Assembly: GCF_031458235.1 (NCBI RefSeq)
Contig: NZ_JAVDYB010000001.1
Span: forward strand, 4,671,001 to 4,735,000
Source of the DNA: Catenuloplanes atrovinosus
Lineage (GTDB): Bacteria > Actinomycetota > Actinomycetes > Mycobacteriales > Micromonosporaceae
DNA length: 64,000 nucleotides
Reading direction: 5' to 3'
A program made the translations under genes and the position numbers. The notes below the pieces were generated by a model. That model ran no database searches, was not told where the DNA came from, and was given only the letters and a program-made list of their open reading frames with translations. Numbering within the stretch: the first letter of the stretch is position 1; each line of letters opens with the position of its first letter. Of this stretch, positions 43,519 to 51,728 are shown in pieces.

Positions 43519-44427
43519 ATGAGCATGACCACGATCATCAGCGTCGCGCTGGCGCTCCTGACGGTGCTGGTCGCGTTCGGCGCGGTGCTGGCCGGCCGGC
43601 CCGCCGCCCGGTGGCTGCGCGACGCCGAGCGCGGGCGGACCGCGCTGGCCTGGCTGGGCACCCGGTTCTCGCCGAGCCTGCTGGTGACCGCGGCCGGCGC
43701 GCTGCTGGTGGCGACCCTGATGAACGTCTTCCTGGAGATCCTGGACGCGGTCATCGAGCGCGACGACCTGAGCACCATCGACCGGCCGGTGATCGCCTGG
43801 GTGGCCGAGCAGCGCGAGGCCTGGCGCGACACGCTGGTCATCGGGCTGACCGACATCGGCGGCTGGGTGCTGCTCACGCTGCTGCTGGTCGCGGCCGCGG
43901 TCACGGTGTCGGTGCGGCTGCGCTCCTGGCGTCCCGTGCTGATCGCGGCGCTGGCCGGCGGCGGTGGCGGGTTGCTGGTCGCCGCGATCAAGGCGCTGAT
44001 CGCCCGGGACCGGCCGGACCCGCTGCTGCGCGCGATCGTGGAGCACGGCTTCTCGTTCCCGTCCGGGCACGCGACCACCTCGGTCGTGGTGCTCGGCACG
44101 GTCGCCTGGCTGGTGTCGTCCACCGTCGCGTCGCACACCGTCCGGGCCACCGCGTGGGTGGCCGCCGGGCTGCTCGCGGCCGGCATCGGGCTGTCCCGGA
44201 TCTACCTGGGCGTGCACTACCCGACGGACGTGCTGGCCGGCTGGATTCTCGGCGCGGCCTGGCTGACCACGGTCGCGCTGGCGGACCGGCTGCACGCGCT
44301 CCGGCCGCGCCGGCACGGCCCGGCGCCGCTGGCCCGCCGCCCGCGCACGGTCCTGGTGGTCGCCTCGGTGCTGGCCTTCGCCGCCATCCTCGCCTCGGTC
44401 TGGATCATGGTGGCCGTGGAGGACTGA
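43519..44427 (+). CDS. PAP2 superfamily membrane phosphatase
   Basis: 302 residues, six transmembrane helices. The three PAP2 active-site motifs are complete: KALIARDRP (motif 1, about 156-164), FPSGHATT (motif 2, about 180-187) and SRIYLGVHYPTDVLAGW (motif 3, about 229-245). Such enzymes dephosphorylate undecaprenyl diphosphate, phosphatidate or related lipids at the membrane. No operon partner; the TPR gene follows 75 bp later. Confidence 0.94.
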   Translation: MSMTTIISVALALLTVLVAFGAVLAGRPAARWLRDAERGRTALAWLGTRFSPSLLVTAAGALLVATLMNVFLEILDAVIERDDLSTIDRPVIAWVAEQREAWRDTLVIGLTDIGGWVLLTLLLVAAAVTVSVRLRSWRPVLIAALAGGGGGLLVAAIKALIARDRPDPLLRAIVEHGFSFPSGHATTSVVVLGTVAWLVSSTVASHTVRATAWVAAGLLAAGIGLSRIYLGVHYPTDVLAGWILGAAWLTTVALADRLHALRPRRHGPAPLARRPRTVLVVASVLAFAAILASVWIMVAVED

Positions 44428-44502
44428 CCGCGTCCGTGCAATTCCCTCTCGCGCCACATGGTGTCCGTCTCGTGCTCAGCTCGCGCCGATACCGTGATCG
44501 TC

Positions 44503-45417
44503 ATGTGGCGTCGTCTGTTCTCGCGGCACCGTGACGGACACCGGCCGCTCGCCGCCCAGGCCGACGCCACGGCCGCCCGCGGCGACCGGCTCGGCCGGGA
44601 GGGCCGCTGGCAGGCCGCGTCCGCCGTCACCGCCGAGGCCGTCGACATGTACCGGCGGCTCGCCGCCACCGACGACGAGGCGCGCGGCAAACTCGCCGGC
44701 ACGCTGGTCAGCCTCGGTGAGTGGCTGGCCCGGGAGAGCCGCTTCCCGGAGGCCGCCGACGCGGACGCCGAGGCCGTCGCCATCCTCCGCGAGCTGGCCC
44801 CCCGCTCCGCGCAGGCCCGGCGCGGGCTGGCCGCCGCGGTCAACAACGCCGGCGTCCACCTCGGCCAGGCCAACCGCTGGCCGGCCGCGGTCGAGCTGGG
44901 CCGGGAGACCGTGACGCTGATGCGTGGGCTGGACGAGGAGCAGCCGGGCGCGTTCACGGCCGAGGTGGCGCTGGCGTACCTGAACCTCGGCACCCGCCTC
45001 GACGCGCTCGGCCTCGACCAGGAGAGCCTGGAGGCCAAGCGCGAGGCGGTCGCGCGCCTCACCCGCCTGGTCCAGGACGACCCGGCGCTGCTGCCGGAGC
45101 TGGCCCGCGCGTGCACCACGCTGGGCCCGACCGCCGCGCGCCTGCACCTGCTGGACGAGGCCGTCGCCGCGGCCCGGGAGGCGATCCGCCACTACCGCGC
45201 GCTGGCCGCGGAGGAGCCGCGCGCGCACGCGGACGGGCTCGCCGGGAACCTGGCCAACCTGGCCATGTTCCTGCGCGACGCCGGGCGCCGCGCCGAGGCG
45301 TACGCCGCGGTCGACGAGTCCATCACGGTCTACCGCAGCCACCCCGGCATGACGTCGTCGGACGCGGCCCGGCTGCAGCACCTGCTCCGGCTCCGCGCGG
45401 AGCTCGCCGACTTCTGA
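44503..45417 (+). CDS. Tetratricopeptide repeat protein
   Basis: 304 residues from ATG 44503. About five to six TPR units with period near 45, such as EGRWQAASAVTAEAVDMYRRLA, ESRFPEAADADAEAVAILRELA, ANRWPAAVELGRETVTLMRGL and DAGRRAEAYAAVDESITVYR. The pattern is the actinobacterial type that forms the C-terminus of AfsR/STAND regulators, but no DNA-binding or NTPase domain is attached, so it may be a stand-alone scaffold. No Shine-Dalgarno before the ATG. Confidence 0.85.
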   Translation: MWRRLFSRHRDGHRPLAAQADATAARGDRLGREGRWQAASAVTAEAVDMYRRLAATDDEARGKLAGTLVSLGEWLARESRFPEAADADAEAVAILRELAPRSAQARRGLAAAVNNAGVHLGQANRWPAAVELGRETVTLMRGLDEEQPGAFTAEVALAYLNLGTRLDALGLDQESLEAKREAVARLTRLVQDDPALLPELARACTTLGPTAARLHLLDEAVAAAREAIRHYRALAAEEPRAHADGLAGNLANLAMFLRDAGRRAEAYAAVDESITVYRSHPGMTSSDAARLQHLLRLRAELADF

Positions 45418-45574
45418 TCCCACCGGTACGGCCGGGGCCGATACGGAAAGTGACGGCCACCGGAGGAGGATCGACGCGTACCCCACCGGATTGCTGTGGT
45501 CTTGTAAGGTCTCCCGGGCCGGGACATCGATGAGACCCGGCTACCATTCAGTCACTCTCGGTGATGGAGGACAT

Positions 45575-46561
45575 GTGGGTAGACGCTGGCTGCCGGCCGT
45601 CGGGGCACTGATGATGGCCGTCGCGGGATGCTCGCTTCCGTCGGGCGAGGAGACGGATACGCCCGTGCTGGAGGCGCCGGGCACGGTGCTGACCACGGTG
45701 CAGGCCACCCGGCAGGACGTGAACAACGCGATCAGCCTGACCGGCAAGGTGACGATCGACCCGGTGTTCGGCATCGCGGCACCGATCGACGGCGAGATCC
45801 GCTACCTGGATCGGCAACCGGCGACCGAACCGGCCACCGCGGACCTGTGGGTGGCGAGCGTCTGGAAGGGCGGCGAACCGCACGAGGTCAACATCCCGGC
45901 CGGATCCATCCTGGCCGGACGCCTGCTCGCGGACGGCGCCACGGTCACCGCCGGCATGCCGGTCGTCTCCGCCACCCGCGCCGGCTACGGCATCGTGGCG
46001 GAGATCGCCAGCGAGCACGCCTACCGGGTCGCGGACACCGTCGACACGGTCAAGGCGCAGATCAAGAACGGTCCCGGCCCGTTCGACTGCAAGCCGCTCG
46101 GCGCGATCGCGGCACTGCCGGCCGGCACGATCCCGGCCGCGCCCGACCCCGAACCGGATCCCGAGACCACCGGCGCCCCGGCGCCCGAGGCCGGGCCGCA
46201 GCAGCAGGCCGGCGGGTCCGAGGCCACCGGGCTGCGGCTGGTCTGCACCGCACCGGCCGACGTCAAGCTGATCAACGGCGTGGAGGTGACGCTGGAACTG
46301 GTCACCGGAAAGGCGACGAACGTGCTGGTCCTGCCGGTCGAGGCGGTCGCGGGCACCCAGGGCAAGGGCAAGGTCGACATCGTCGACGGCGAGCAGCAGC
46401 GGCGTACCGTCGACGTGGTCCTGGGCCTGACCGACGGCAAGGTCGTGGAGATCAAGTCCGGGCTCAAGGGCGACGAGAAGATCGCCATCCCGGGGCCGAA
46501 CCTGCCGGAGGCCCAGCAGACGGCCGGACCGGAGGTAGCGATCCCGGGAACGCCGCAGTGA
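45575..46561 (+). CDS. Lipoprotein membrane-fusion adaptor (MacA/HlyD-like)
   Basis: 328 residues from GTG 45575 with GGAGG at 45566. Lipobox LMMAVAGC (Cys about 19), so anchored outside the membrane. After TGKVTIDPVFGIAAPIDGEI it has a lipoyl-like half motif, a Pro/Glu-rich insert (about 188-215), and a beta-barrel with VLPVEAVAGTQGKGKVDIVDG, as in periplasmic-adaptor family proteins of Gram-positive ABC exporters. Its stop overlaps the ATPase start (GTGA). It probably couples the ABC transporter to its exported substrate. Confidence 0.88.
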   Translation: MGRRWLPAVGALMMAVAGCSLPSGEETDTPVLEAPGTVLTTVQATRQDVNNAISLTGKVTIDPVFGIAAPIDGEIRYLDRQPATEPATADLWVASVWKGGEPHEVNIPAGSILAGRLLADGATVTAGMPVVSATRAGYGIVAEIASEHAYRVADTVDTVKAQIKNGPGPFDCKPLGAIAALPAGTIPAAPDPEPDPETTGAPAPEAGPQQQAGGSEATGLRLVCTAPADVKLINGVEVTLELVTGKATNVLVLPVEAVAGTQGKGKVDIVDGEQQRRTVDVVLGLTDGKVVEIKSGLKGDEKIAIPGPNLPEAQQTAGPEVAIPGTPQ

Positions 46562-47244
46562 CCGCGCTGATCGAGCTGGCCGGCGTCACCAAGACGCTCA
46601 AGGGCCAGCAGCGGCGCACCATCCTGCACGGCGTCGACCTGCGCGTGGACGCCGGCGAGAGCATGGCGATCGTGGGCCGGTCCGGGTCCGGCAAGAGCAC
46701 GCTGCTGAGCATTCTCGGGCTGTTCGACCGGCCGGACGGGGGCAGCTACCTGCTCGACGGCCGCGAGATCAACCGGCTGCCGGAGCGCCGCGCCGCGAAG
46801 CTGCGCAGCTCCCACTTCGGCTTCGTCTTCCAGCGCTTCTTCCTGCTCAAGCACCTCACCGCCGCGCAGAACGTGGCGATGGCGCTGGTCAACGGCCAGG
46901 GCTGGCTCCCCCGCCGGGAACGCCGCCGCCGCGTGCTCGCCGCGCTCGACCAGGTCGGCATCGCCCACCTGGCCAAGAACCGGCCGGCCAAGATGTCCGG
47001 CGGCGAGCAGCAGCGCGTCGCGATCGCCCGCGCACTGGTCCGCGAGCCGCGCATCCTGCTGGCCGACGAGCCGACCGGCGCGCTGGACACCGAGACCGGC
47101 ACCGCGGTCATCGAGACGCTGCTCGGCGCCACGCTGCGCGGCTGCGCGCTGGTGCTGGTCACCCACGACCGCGACCACGCCGCCCGGATGGGCCGCATCT
47201 GCGACCTCACCGACGGCGTGCTGACCGAGCGGGTCCGCGCATGA
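46558..47244 (+). CDS. ABC transporter ATP-binding protein (MacB/LolD type)
   Basis: 228 residues. Walker A GRSGSGKST, Q-loop VFQRFFLL, signature SGGEQQRVAIARAL, Walker B ILLADEPTGALD and H-loop VTHD are all intact. The FEHL/MacB subfamily is suggested by LLSILGLFDRPDGGSYLLDGREI. Overlaps both neighbours by 4 bases (GTGA, ATGA), giving the operon adaptor-ATPase-permease. Confidence 0.96.
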   Translation: MTALIELAGVTKTLKGQQRRTILHGVDLRVDAGESMAIVGRSGSGKSTLLSILGLFDRPDGGSYLLDGREINRLPERRAAKLRSSHFGFVFQRFFLLKHLTAAQNVAMALVNGQGWLPRRERRRRVLAALDQVGIAHLAKNRPAKMSGGEQQRVAIARALVREPRILLADEPTGALDTETGTAVIETLLGATLRGCALVLVTHDRDHAARMGRICDLTDGVLTERVRA

Positions 47245-48509
47245 GGCGGCTCTCCGGGCGCAACCGGTCCGCGCTGATCATCGGCATGCAGGGCATCCGC
47301 GCCCGCAAGCTGCGCACGCTGCTGTCCATGGTCAGCCTGTTCCTCGGCATCCTCGCCGTGGTCGCGGTCCAGGCCGGCGCCAGCATCGCGGAGCGCGCGC
47401 TGCTCGCCGACATGGAGCTGACCGCCGGCCTGGACGGCACCCGGGTCGCCGACATCTACGGCGGACCGCCCGGCACGGTCGGCGTGGTGACCGACACGGT
47501 CGACGGGCGGACGGACGCGGTCGCGCTGATCCAGGTGTCGGCCGTGATCGGCGAGTCCGGCGTCAGCCCGATCCAGCCCGGGCCCAGCGGCGGCTACGAG
47601 GACGCGGTCACCGAGGGCCCCACCGACTTCTGCCACCAGCCGTCCCCGGCGGGCGCGTGCCCGCCGATCGGCCGCGCACTGTCGGTGAACCTCAACGCGC
47701 TCACCGGCGACGTGCGCGCGTTCCGGCCGTACCGGCACCTGAGCGGCGAGTGGCTGTCGTTCGGCACGGTCCCGGCGATGTCGCCGCGGATCGTGCTCAA
47801 CAAGGAGGCCGCGGCCGCGTTCGCGCTGTACCCGGTGCCGGCCGCGCTGCGCATCGAGGGCGGCACCGGCGACGGCGTGACGCCGCAGTTCGTGGGCGTG
47901 GTCGACGACGGCTCCGGCTGGCCCCAGGCGTACGTGCGGATGGACGAACTCTCCGCGTGGACCGCCACGGACAGCGCCGGCATCCAGGTGCTGCTGGCCG
48001 GCCAGACCCCGGTCGAGCAGGTGCTGGGCACCAAGCTGCGGGCCAAGGGCATGGAGCTCGGCGTGTACGAGGTGCAGTCGCGCGAGGACTTCAAGCAGCA
48101 GATCGACCTGATGCGGCTGCTGTTCCTCGGCCTCTCCGCGTTCGTGCTGCTGATCGGCGTCGCGGGCGTGCTGAACGTCGGCCTGGCCACGGTCGGTGAA
48201 CGCGTGGAGGAGTTCGCGCTGCGCCGCGCGGTGGGCACGCCACGATCACTGCTGGCCGGCATCGTGCTCGCCGAGACGCTGCTGACCGGGCTGCTCACGG
48301 CCGCGGCCGCGATCGGTTTCGCGGCCGGCGCGCTGAAGGTGGCGACGACCGTGCTGGGTTCGTCCGACCCGTTCCTGGCCGGCCTGCAGTTCCCGTGGGA
48401 GGCGGCGGTGGCGGGCATCATCGCGGGCCTGGTGGCGGGCGTGCTCGGCGGATTCGTGCCGGCCCTGCGGGCGGCCCGCATCCCGATCGCCACGGTCATG
48501 CGTGCGTAG
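47241..48509 (+). CDS. FtsX/MacB-like ABC permease
   Basis: 422 residues. One N-terminal transmembrane helix (LLSMVSLFLGILAVVAVQAG, about 28-47), a large extracytoplasmic domain of about 230 residues with a single disulfide-capable pair, then three C-terminal helices (LLFLGLSAFVLLIGVAGVLNV, LLAGIVLAETLLTGLLTAAAAIG and AGIIAGLVAGVLGGFVPALRAARIPIA), the FtsX pattern. Works with the ATPase and adaptor, probably in export of, or resistance to, peptides or macrolides. Followed by a T-tailed terminator. Confidence 0.94.
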   Translation: MRRLSGRNRSALIIGMQGIRARKLRTLLSMVSLFLGILAVVAVQAGASIAERALLADMELTAGLDGTRVADIYGGPPGTVGVVTDTVDGRTDAVALIQVSAVIGESGVSPIQPGPSGGYEDAVTEGPTDFCHQPSPAGACPPIGRALSVNLNALTGDVRAFRPYRHLSGEWLSFGTVPAMSPRIVLNKEAAAAFALYPVPAALRIEGGTGDGVTPQFVGVVDDGSGWPQAYVRMDELSAWTATDSAGIQVLLAGQTPVEQVLGTKLRAKGMELGVYEVQSREDFKQQIDLMRLLFLGLSAFVLLIGVAGVLNVGLATVGERVEEFALRRAVGTPRSLLAGIVLAETLLTGLLTAAAAIGFAAGALKVATTVLGSSDPFLAGLQFPWEAAVAGIIAGLVAGVLGGFVPALRAARIPIATVMRA

Positions 48510-48525
48510 CCCTCGTCCCTTTGAA

Positions 48526-48559
48526 GGCGGCCCTCGTCGTTCCGGCGACGAGGGCCGCC
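48526..48559 (+). terminator. Terminator with T-run after the MacAB-like operon
   Basis: GGCGGCCCTCGTCG (48526-48539) pairs perfectly with CGACGAGGGCCGCC (48546-48559), 6-base loop, followed by GCGTTTT. Stem of 14 bp and T tail: likely a rho-independent terminator. Confidence 0.92.
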
Positions 48560-48579
48560 GCGTTTTCCGGCTTCTCCGG

Positions 48580-49254
48580 TCAGGGGCGCGGTAGCACGCC
48601 CAGCAGGGTCGCGGTCAGCGCCTGCGTCAGGTAGTCCTTCGGGTCCAGGTGCAGGCGGGCCAGGTCGGGCTCGGCCTGGTAGGCCGCCCGCAGGCTGGGC
48701 GGGGGCGTGCTGTACGCCGGCAGCGCGCCGGCCGTGAGCATGGTCTGCAGGCTGAACAGCGTCGCGTTCTCGCCCAGCTCCGGCAGGTGCTCGCGGATCA
48801 GCGCGGTCATGGTCGCCAGGCGGTCCAGGGAGGCGCGCTTGTAGCGGGCGACGACCTCGACGGAGACGTTGTGCTCCAGCACGCCGCTCTGCGCGCCGAA
48901 GAGGTCGCACATCACCATGCGGCCGGAGAGCGAGCGGCTGAGGATCTCGGCCAGCACCGCGGCCCGCTCGGCCATCGGCCGGTTCCCGTCGATGCCCGCG
49001 GCCAACTCCCCCGCCAGCTCCGCCAGCCACTCCCCCAGCAGGTGGTCCAGCAGTTCCAGCAGCACCGCCTCGCGGGACTCGAAGTAGCGCAACACGTTCG
49101 GCTTCGCCAGGCCCACCCGGCGGCTGAGCTCGTTCAGCGTCACCGCCGCGACCGGCATCTCGTCGAGCATCGTCGACGCCATGTCGAGGATCGCCTTCCG
49201 GCGGATCTCCCGCTGTTCTTCGGTTCGCGCCCGCTGGAACGTCACGATCGCCAT
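48580..49254 (-). CDS. TetR family transcriptional regulator
   Basis: 224 residues. HTH at about 18-65: IRRKAILDMASTMLDEMPVAAVTLNELSRRVGLAKPNVLRYFESREAVLLEL. The ligand-binding half is of the TetR_C type seen with SDR genes. Divergent from an SDR, with three operator sites between, so it most likely represses that gene and itself. Confidence 0.93.
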   Translation of the reverse strand: MAIVTFQRARTEEQREIRRKAILDMASTMLDEMPVAAVTLNELSRRVGLAKPNVLRYFESREAVLLELLDHLLGEWLAELAGELAAGIDGNRPMAERAAVLAEILSRSLSGRMVMCDLFGAQSGVLEHNVSVEVVARYKRASLDRLATMTALIREHLPELGENATLFSLQTMLTAGALPAYSTPPPSLRAAYQAEPDLARLHLDPKDYLTQALTATLLGVLPRP

Positions 49255-49265
49255 CCTAAGTTACG

Positions 49266-49331
49266 TACCCCCGGTACGTTGACATCGTACCGGGGGTATC
49301 TTATCGTCGTAGCAGCAAGATACCTTCGGTA
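49266..49331. promoter_or_regulatory. Three TACC-N3-GGTA operators around the SDR promoter
   Basis: Sites TACCCCCGGTA (49266-49276), TACCGGGGGTA (49288-49298) and TACCTTCGGTA (49321-49331). The first two form a 13-bp-arm inverted repeat around TTGACAT. Spacing is 22 and 33 bp, two and three helical turns. The promoter TTGACA (49279-49284), 17 bases, TATCGT (49302-49307) is overlapped on both sides, as expected for TetR repression. Confidence 0.85.
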
Positions 49332-49353
49332 CTTTACAGGGCGAGGAGTCGAC

Positions 49354-50292
49354 ATGAGCGAGCAGTGGACGACGGCGAACATCCCGGACCAGCGCGGGCG
49401 GACGGCCGTGGTGACCGGAGCCAACACCGGACTGGGGTACGAGACCGCCAAGGCGCTCGCCGCACGCGGCGCGTCCGTGATCCTCGCCGTGCGCGACGTG
49501 GAGAAGGGCGAGCGGGCCGCGGCCGGCCTGTCCGGCGACGTGACCGTGCAGGCGCTGGATCTGACCTCGCTCGACTCCGTCCGCACCGCGGCGGCGGCGC
49601 TGCGGTCGCGGCTCGACCGGATCGACCTGCTGATCAACAACGCCGGCGTGATGTACACCCCGAAGCGGACCACCCGCGAAGGCTTCGAGCTGCAGTTCGG
49701 CACCAACCACCTCGGCCACTTCGCGCTCACCGGGCTGCTGCTCGACCTGATGCTGCCCGTGCCGGGCTCGCGGGTGGTCACGGTCAGCAGCACCGGCCAC
49801 CGCATCCGGGCCGCGATCCACTTCGACGATCTGCACTGGGAGCGGTCGTACAGCCGGGCCGCCGCCTACGGTCAGTCCAAGCTGGCCAACCTGATGTTCA
49901 CCTACGAGTTGCAGCGCCGGCTCGCCCCACACGGCACCACCGTCGCGATGGCCGCGCACCCCGGCCTGTCCAGCACCGAACTCGCCCGCCACAGCCCCGC
50001 GGCCCTCCGCCTGCCGCTCACCTGGCTCGGGCCGGTGATCACCCAGACCCCCGCGATGGGCGCGCTGCCGACCCTGCGCGCCGCCACCGACCCCGCCGCC
50101 CTCGGCGGCCAGTACTACGGCCCGGGCGGACGCGGCGAGATCACGGGCCACCCCCGGCTGGTCACCTCGAGCCCGCAGTCGTACGAGGTGGCCATCCAGC
50201 AGCGGCTGTGGGCCGTCTCCGAAGACCTCACCGGCGTGACGTTCCCCCGCGTCGAGCCGAAGCGGCTTTCCGGACTGGCGCTCGCCGGGTAA
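49354..50292 (+). CDS. SDR family oxidoreductase (retinol-dehydrogenase-like)
   Basis: 312 residues from ATG 49354, with GAGGAG ahead. Cofactor loop TGANTGLGYE at about 21-30, NNAG around 90, VVTVSSTGH, catalytic YGQSK and PGLSSTEL. Large SDR of the WWOX/retinol-dehydrogenase group found with TetR repressors. Controlled by the divergent TetR through the three-site operator. Confidence 0.94.
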   Translation: MSEQWTTANIPDQRGRTAVVTGANTGLGYETAKALAARGASVILAVRDVEKGERAAAGLSGDVTVQALDLTSLDSVRTAAAALRSRLDRIDLLINNAGVMYTPKRTTREGFELQFGTNHLGHFALTGLLLDLMLPVPGSRVVTVSSTGHRIRAAIHFDDLHWERSYSRAAAYGQSKLANLMFTYELQRRLAPHGTTVAMAAHPGLSSTELARHSPAALRLPLTWLGPVITQTPAMGALPTLRAATDPAALGGQYYGPGGRGEITGHPRLVTSSPQSYEVAIQQRLWAVSEDLTGVTFPRVEPKRLSGLALAG

Positions 50293-50522
50293 CGCGCGCG
50301 GCACGCCGAATGCAGCTCCCACCCGCGCATCACCGCCGATCTCGGCCCAGCCGCCGAGGTCGGCGCGCGGTCACCCCGCCTACAGAATCCTAGGAGGCTG
50401 GATTGATTTCTGTGGGCCTCGTCTCGTGCGGCGCGATTTTATTGATGCGTCAACCATCTGTAGGCACGATCGTGGAAGTCGTCGTTTGTCGCGGCGACAG
50501 AACAACCGCCTTCAGAGGAATC
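50293..50522. other. Intergenic region before the FMN reductase
   Basis: 230 bp without a gene. AT-rich compared with the neighbours around 50400-50460 (GATTGATTTCTGTGG, CGATTTTATTGATGCGTCAACC), including the small inverted repeat TTGA-TGCG-TCAA near 50438-50449, a plausible promoter/operator zone for the FMN reductase. Confidence 0.4.
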
Positions 50523-51089
50523 ATGGACATGATCAAGATCGGCATCATCCTCGGCAGTACCCGGCCCGGACGTAACGGCGAGGCCGTCGCGAAGTGGGTG
50601 TTCGAGCTGGCGCAGAAGCACGGCGGCGCCGAGTTCGAGCTCGTCGACCTGCTCGACTACGACCTGCCGCACCTCGACGAGCCGATCCCGGCGTCGGCCG
50701 GCCGGTACCAGCAGGAGCACACCCGCCGGTGGGCCGCCAAGGTCGCCGAGTTCGACGGCTACGTGTTCGTCACGCCGGAGTACAACCACTCGCCGTCCGG
50801 CGCACTGAAGAACGCGATCGACTTCGTCTACAACGAGTGGAACAACAAGGCGGCCGGGTTCGTCTCCTACGGCTCCGCCGGCGGCACGCGCGCGGTCGAG
50901 CACCTGCGCCTGATCATGGGTGAGCTGCAGGTCGCGGACGTGCGGGCGCAGGTCGCGCTCTCGCTGTCCACGGACTTCCAGAACTGGACCGTCTTCACGC
51001 CGGGCGCGCACCACGAGGCGACCGTGAACACCATGCTCGACCAGCTCATCGCCTGGTCCACCGCGCTGGCCCCGGTCCGCGCGGCCTGA
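50523..51089 (+). CDS. NADPH-dependent FMN reductase / NAD(P)H quinone oxidoreductase
   Basis: 188 residues from ATG 50523 (AGAGGAATC ahead; ATG 50529 also possible). Flavodoxin-like fold: KIGIILGSTRPGRNGEAVAKWV binds FMN phosphate, PEYNHSPSGALKNAID binds the isoalloxazine, and GSAGGTRAVEHL follows. Cytosolic; reduces FMN or quinones. Single-gene unit, with a weak hairpin at 51100 after it. Confidence 0.93.
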   Translation: MDMIKIGIILGSTRPGRNGEAVAKWVFELAQKHGGAEFELVDLLDYDLPHLDEPIPASAGRYQQEHTRRWAAKVAEFDGYVFVTPEYNHSPSGALKNAIDFVYNEWNNKAAGFVSYGSAGGTRAVEHLRLIMGELQVADVRAQVALSLSTDFQNWTVFTPGAHHEATVNTMLDQLIAWSTALAPVRAA

Positions 51090-51099
51090 CCACCGCCCC

Positions 51100-51119
51100 C
51101 GCGGCCGGTCCGGGCCGCG
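51100..51119 (+). terminator. Short GC hairpin after the FMN reductase
   Basis: CGCGGCC (51100-51106), 6-base loop, GGCCGCG (51113-51119), 10 bases after the stop codon; no T-run. Weak candidate terminator. Confidence 0.4.
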
Positions 51120-51324
51120 TGTCTCGCTGCCGGCTCCGGTCCCGCAAGCGGTGGACGATGGTCCGAGCGTTCCGCCCCGCCGTGAGTGGCTATCCCACTT
51201 ACGGCGGGACGGTGGCGCCGATCTGCCGCACAAGCGGGCGTCACGTGTGTGACCACGGTCGCGTCCACCGGCACGAAGACCTGCGCGCCCAGATCTTCGG
51301 CTATCCGGACGCGCCGCTGTTCTC

Positions 51325-51519
51325 TCACTGCTCGCGGTAGCGGGACGCCAGCGCGGGGCTCTGCCCGTCGAAGGCGGCCAGGTCTGCGGCGAAGACGGCG
51401 TCGAGCAGACCGGTATCCGCCACGCCCGGCGCGACCACGACCTCGCCCAAATCCAGCCCGCGCAGGCCAGCGGTGACCACGTCGTCGGCGCTCATCCGCG
51501 GCACTGCGCTGAGGTCCAT
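51325..51519 (-). pseudogene. C-terminal fragment of an SDR
   Basis: The frame MSADDVVTAGLRGLDLGEVVVAPGVADTGLLDAVFAADLAAF ends like many actinobacterial SDRs, whose last 60 residues read MSAEDVV-type, then L-ELGE-V-PG and LLDAVFAADLAAF. The catalytic half, including the glycine motif and YxxxK, is absent; coding similarity stops at about 51530, next to a fragment of a different gene. A truncated remnant. Confidence 0.75.
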
Positions 51520-51728
51520 GCCCTGGCGCGTGGGTGTACGCCGCGTGAACCGCCGACGTTCATCGCCCGCGACCGCTCGATGAAGGTGGACGCGGGCCCC
51601 TCGAACCAGGACATCGCGATGGTCGCGTCGGCGGTGCAGCAGTCGGCCATCTCGTCGAACAGCCCGCGGTCGCGGCTCTGGCGCTCCCGGAGGACGAGGG
51701 CGGTCACCGCGCCCACCGGCGAGTTCAC
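51492..51728 (-). pseudogene. NTF2-like (SnoaL) domain fragment, truncated
   Basis: GTG 51728 overlaps the stop of the dehydrogenase gene in GTGA, so it was co-translated. Residues ALVLRERQSRDRGLFDEMADCC and ATIAMSWFEGPASTFIERSRAM match the start of NTF2-like/SnoaL_4 proteins, but similarity ends after about 57 residues, followed by GG-type filler and a stop at 51492. Full-length members are about 140-150 residues. A deletion has fused it to the SDR fragment. Confidence 0.75.

Noticed and set aside
44503-45417. TPR protein as part of a STAND/AfsR regulator cut by a frameshift
   Set aside because: Upstream DNA to 44428 is a short intergenic region after PAP2; no DNA-binding or NB-ARC remnants were seen.
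51250-51325. Peptide EDLGAQVFVPVDAT on the minus strand as an SDR start
   Set aside because: It resembles a strand of an SDR but is downstream of the SDR C-terminal fragment on the same strand and has no start or frame continuity.
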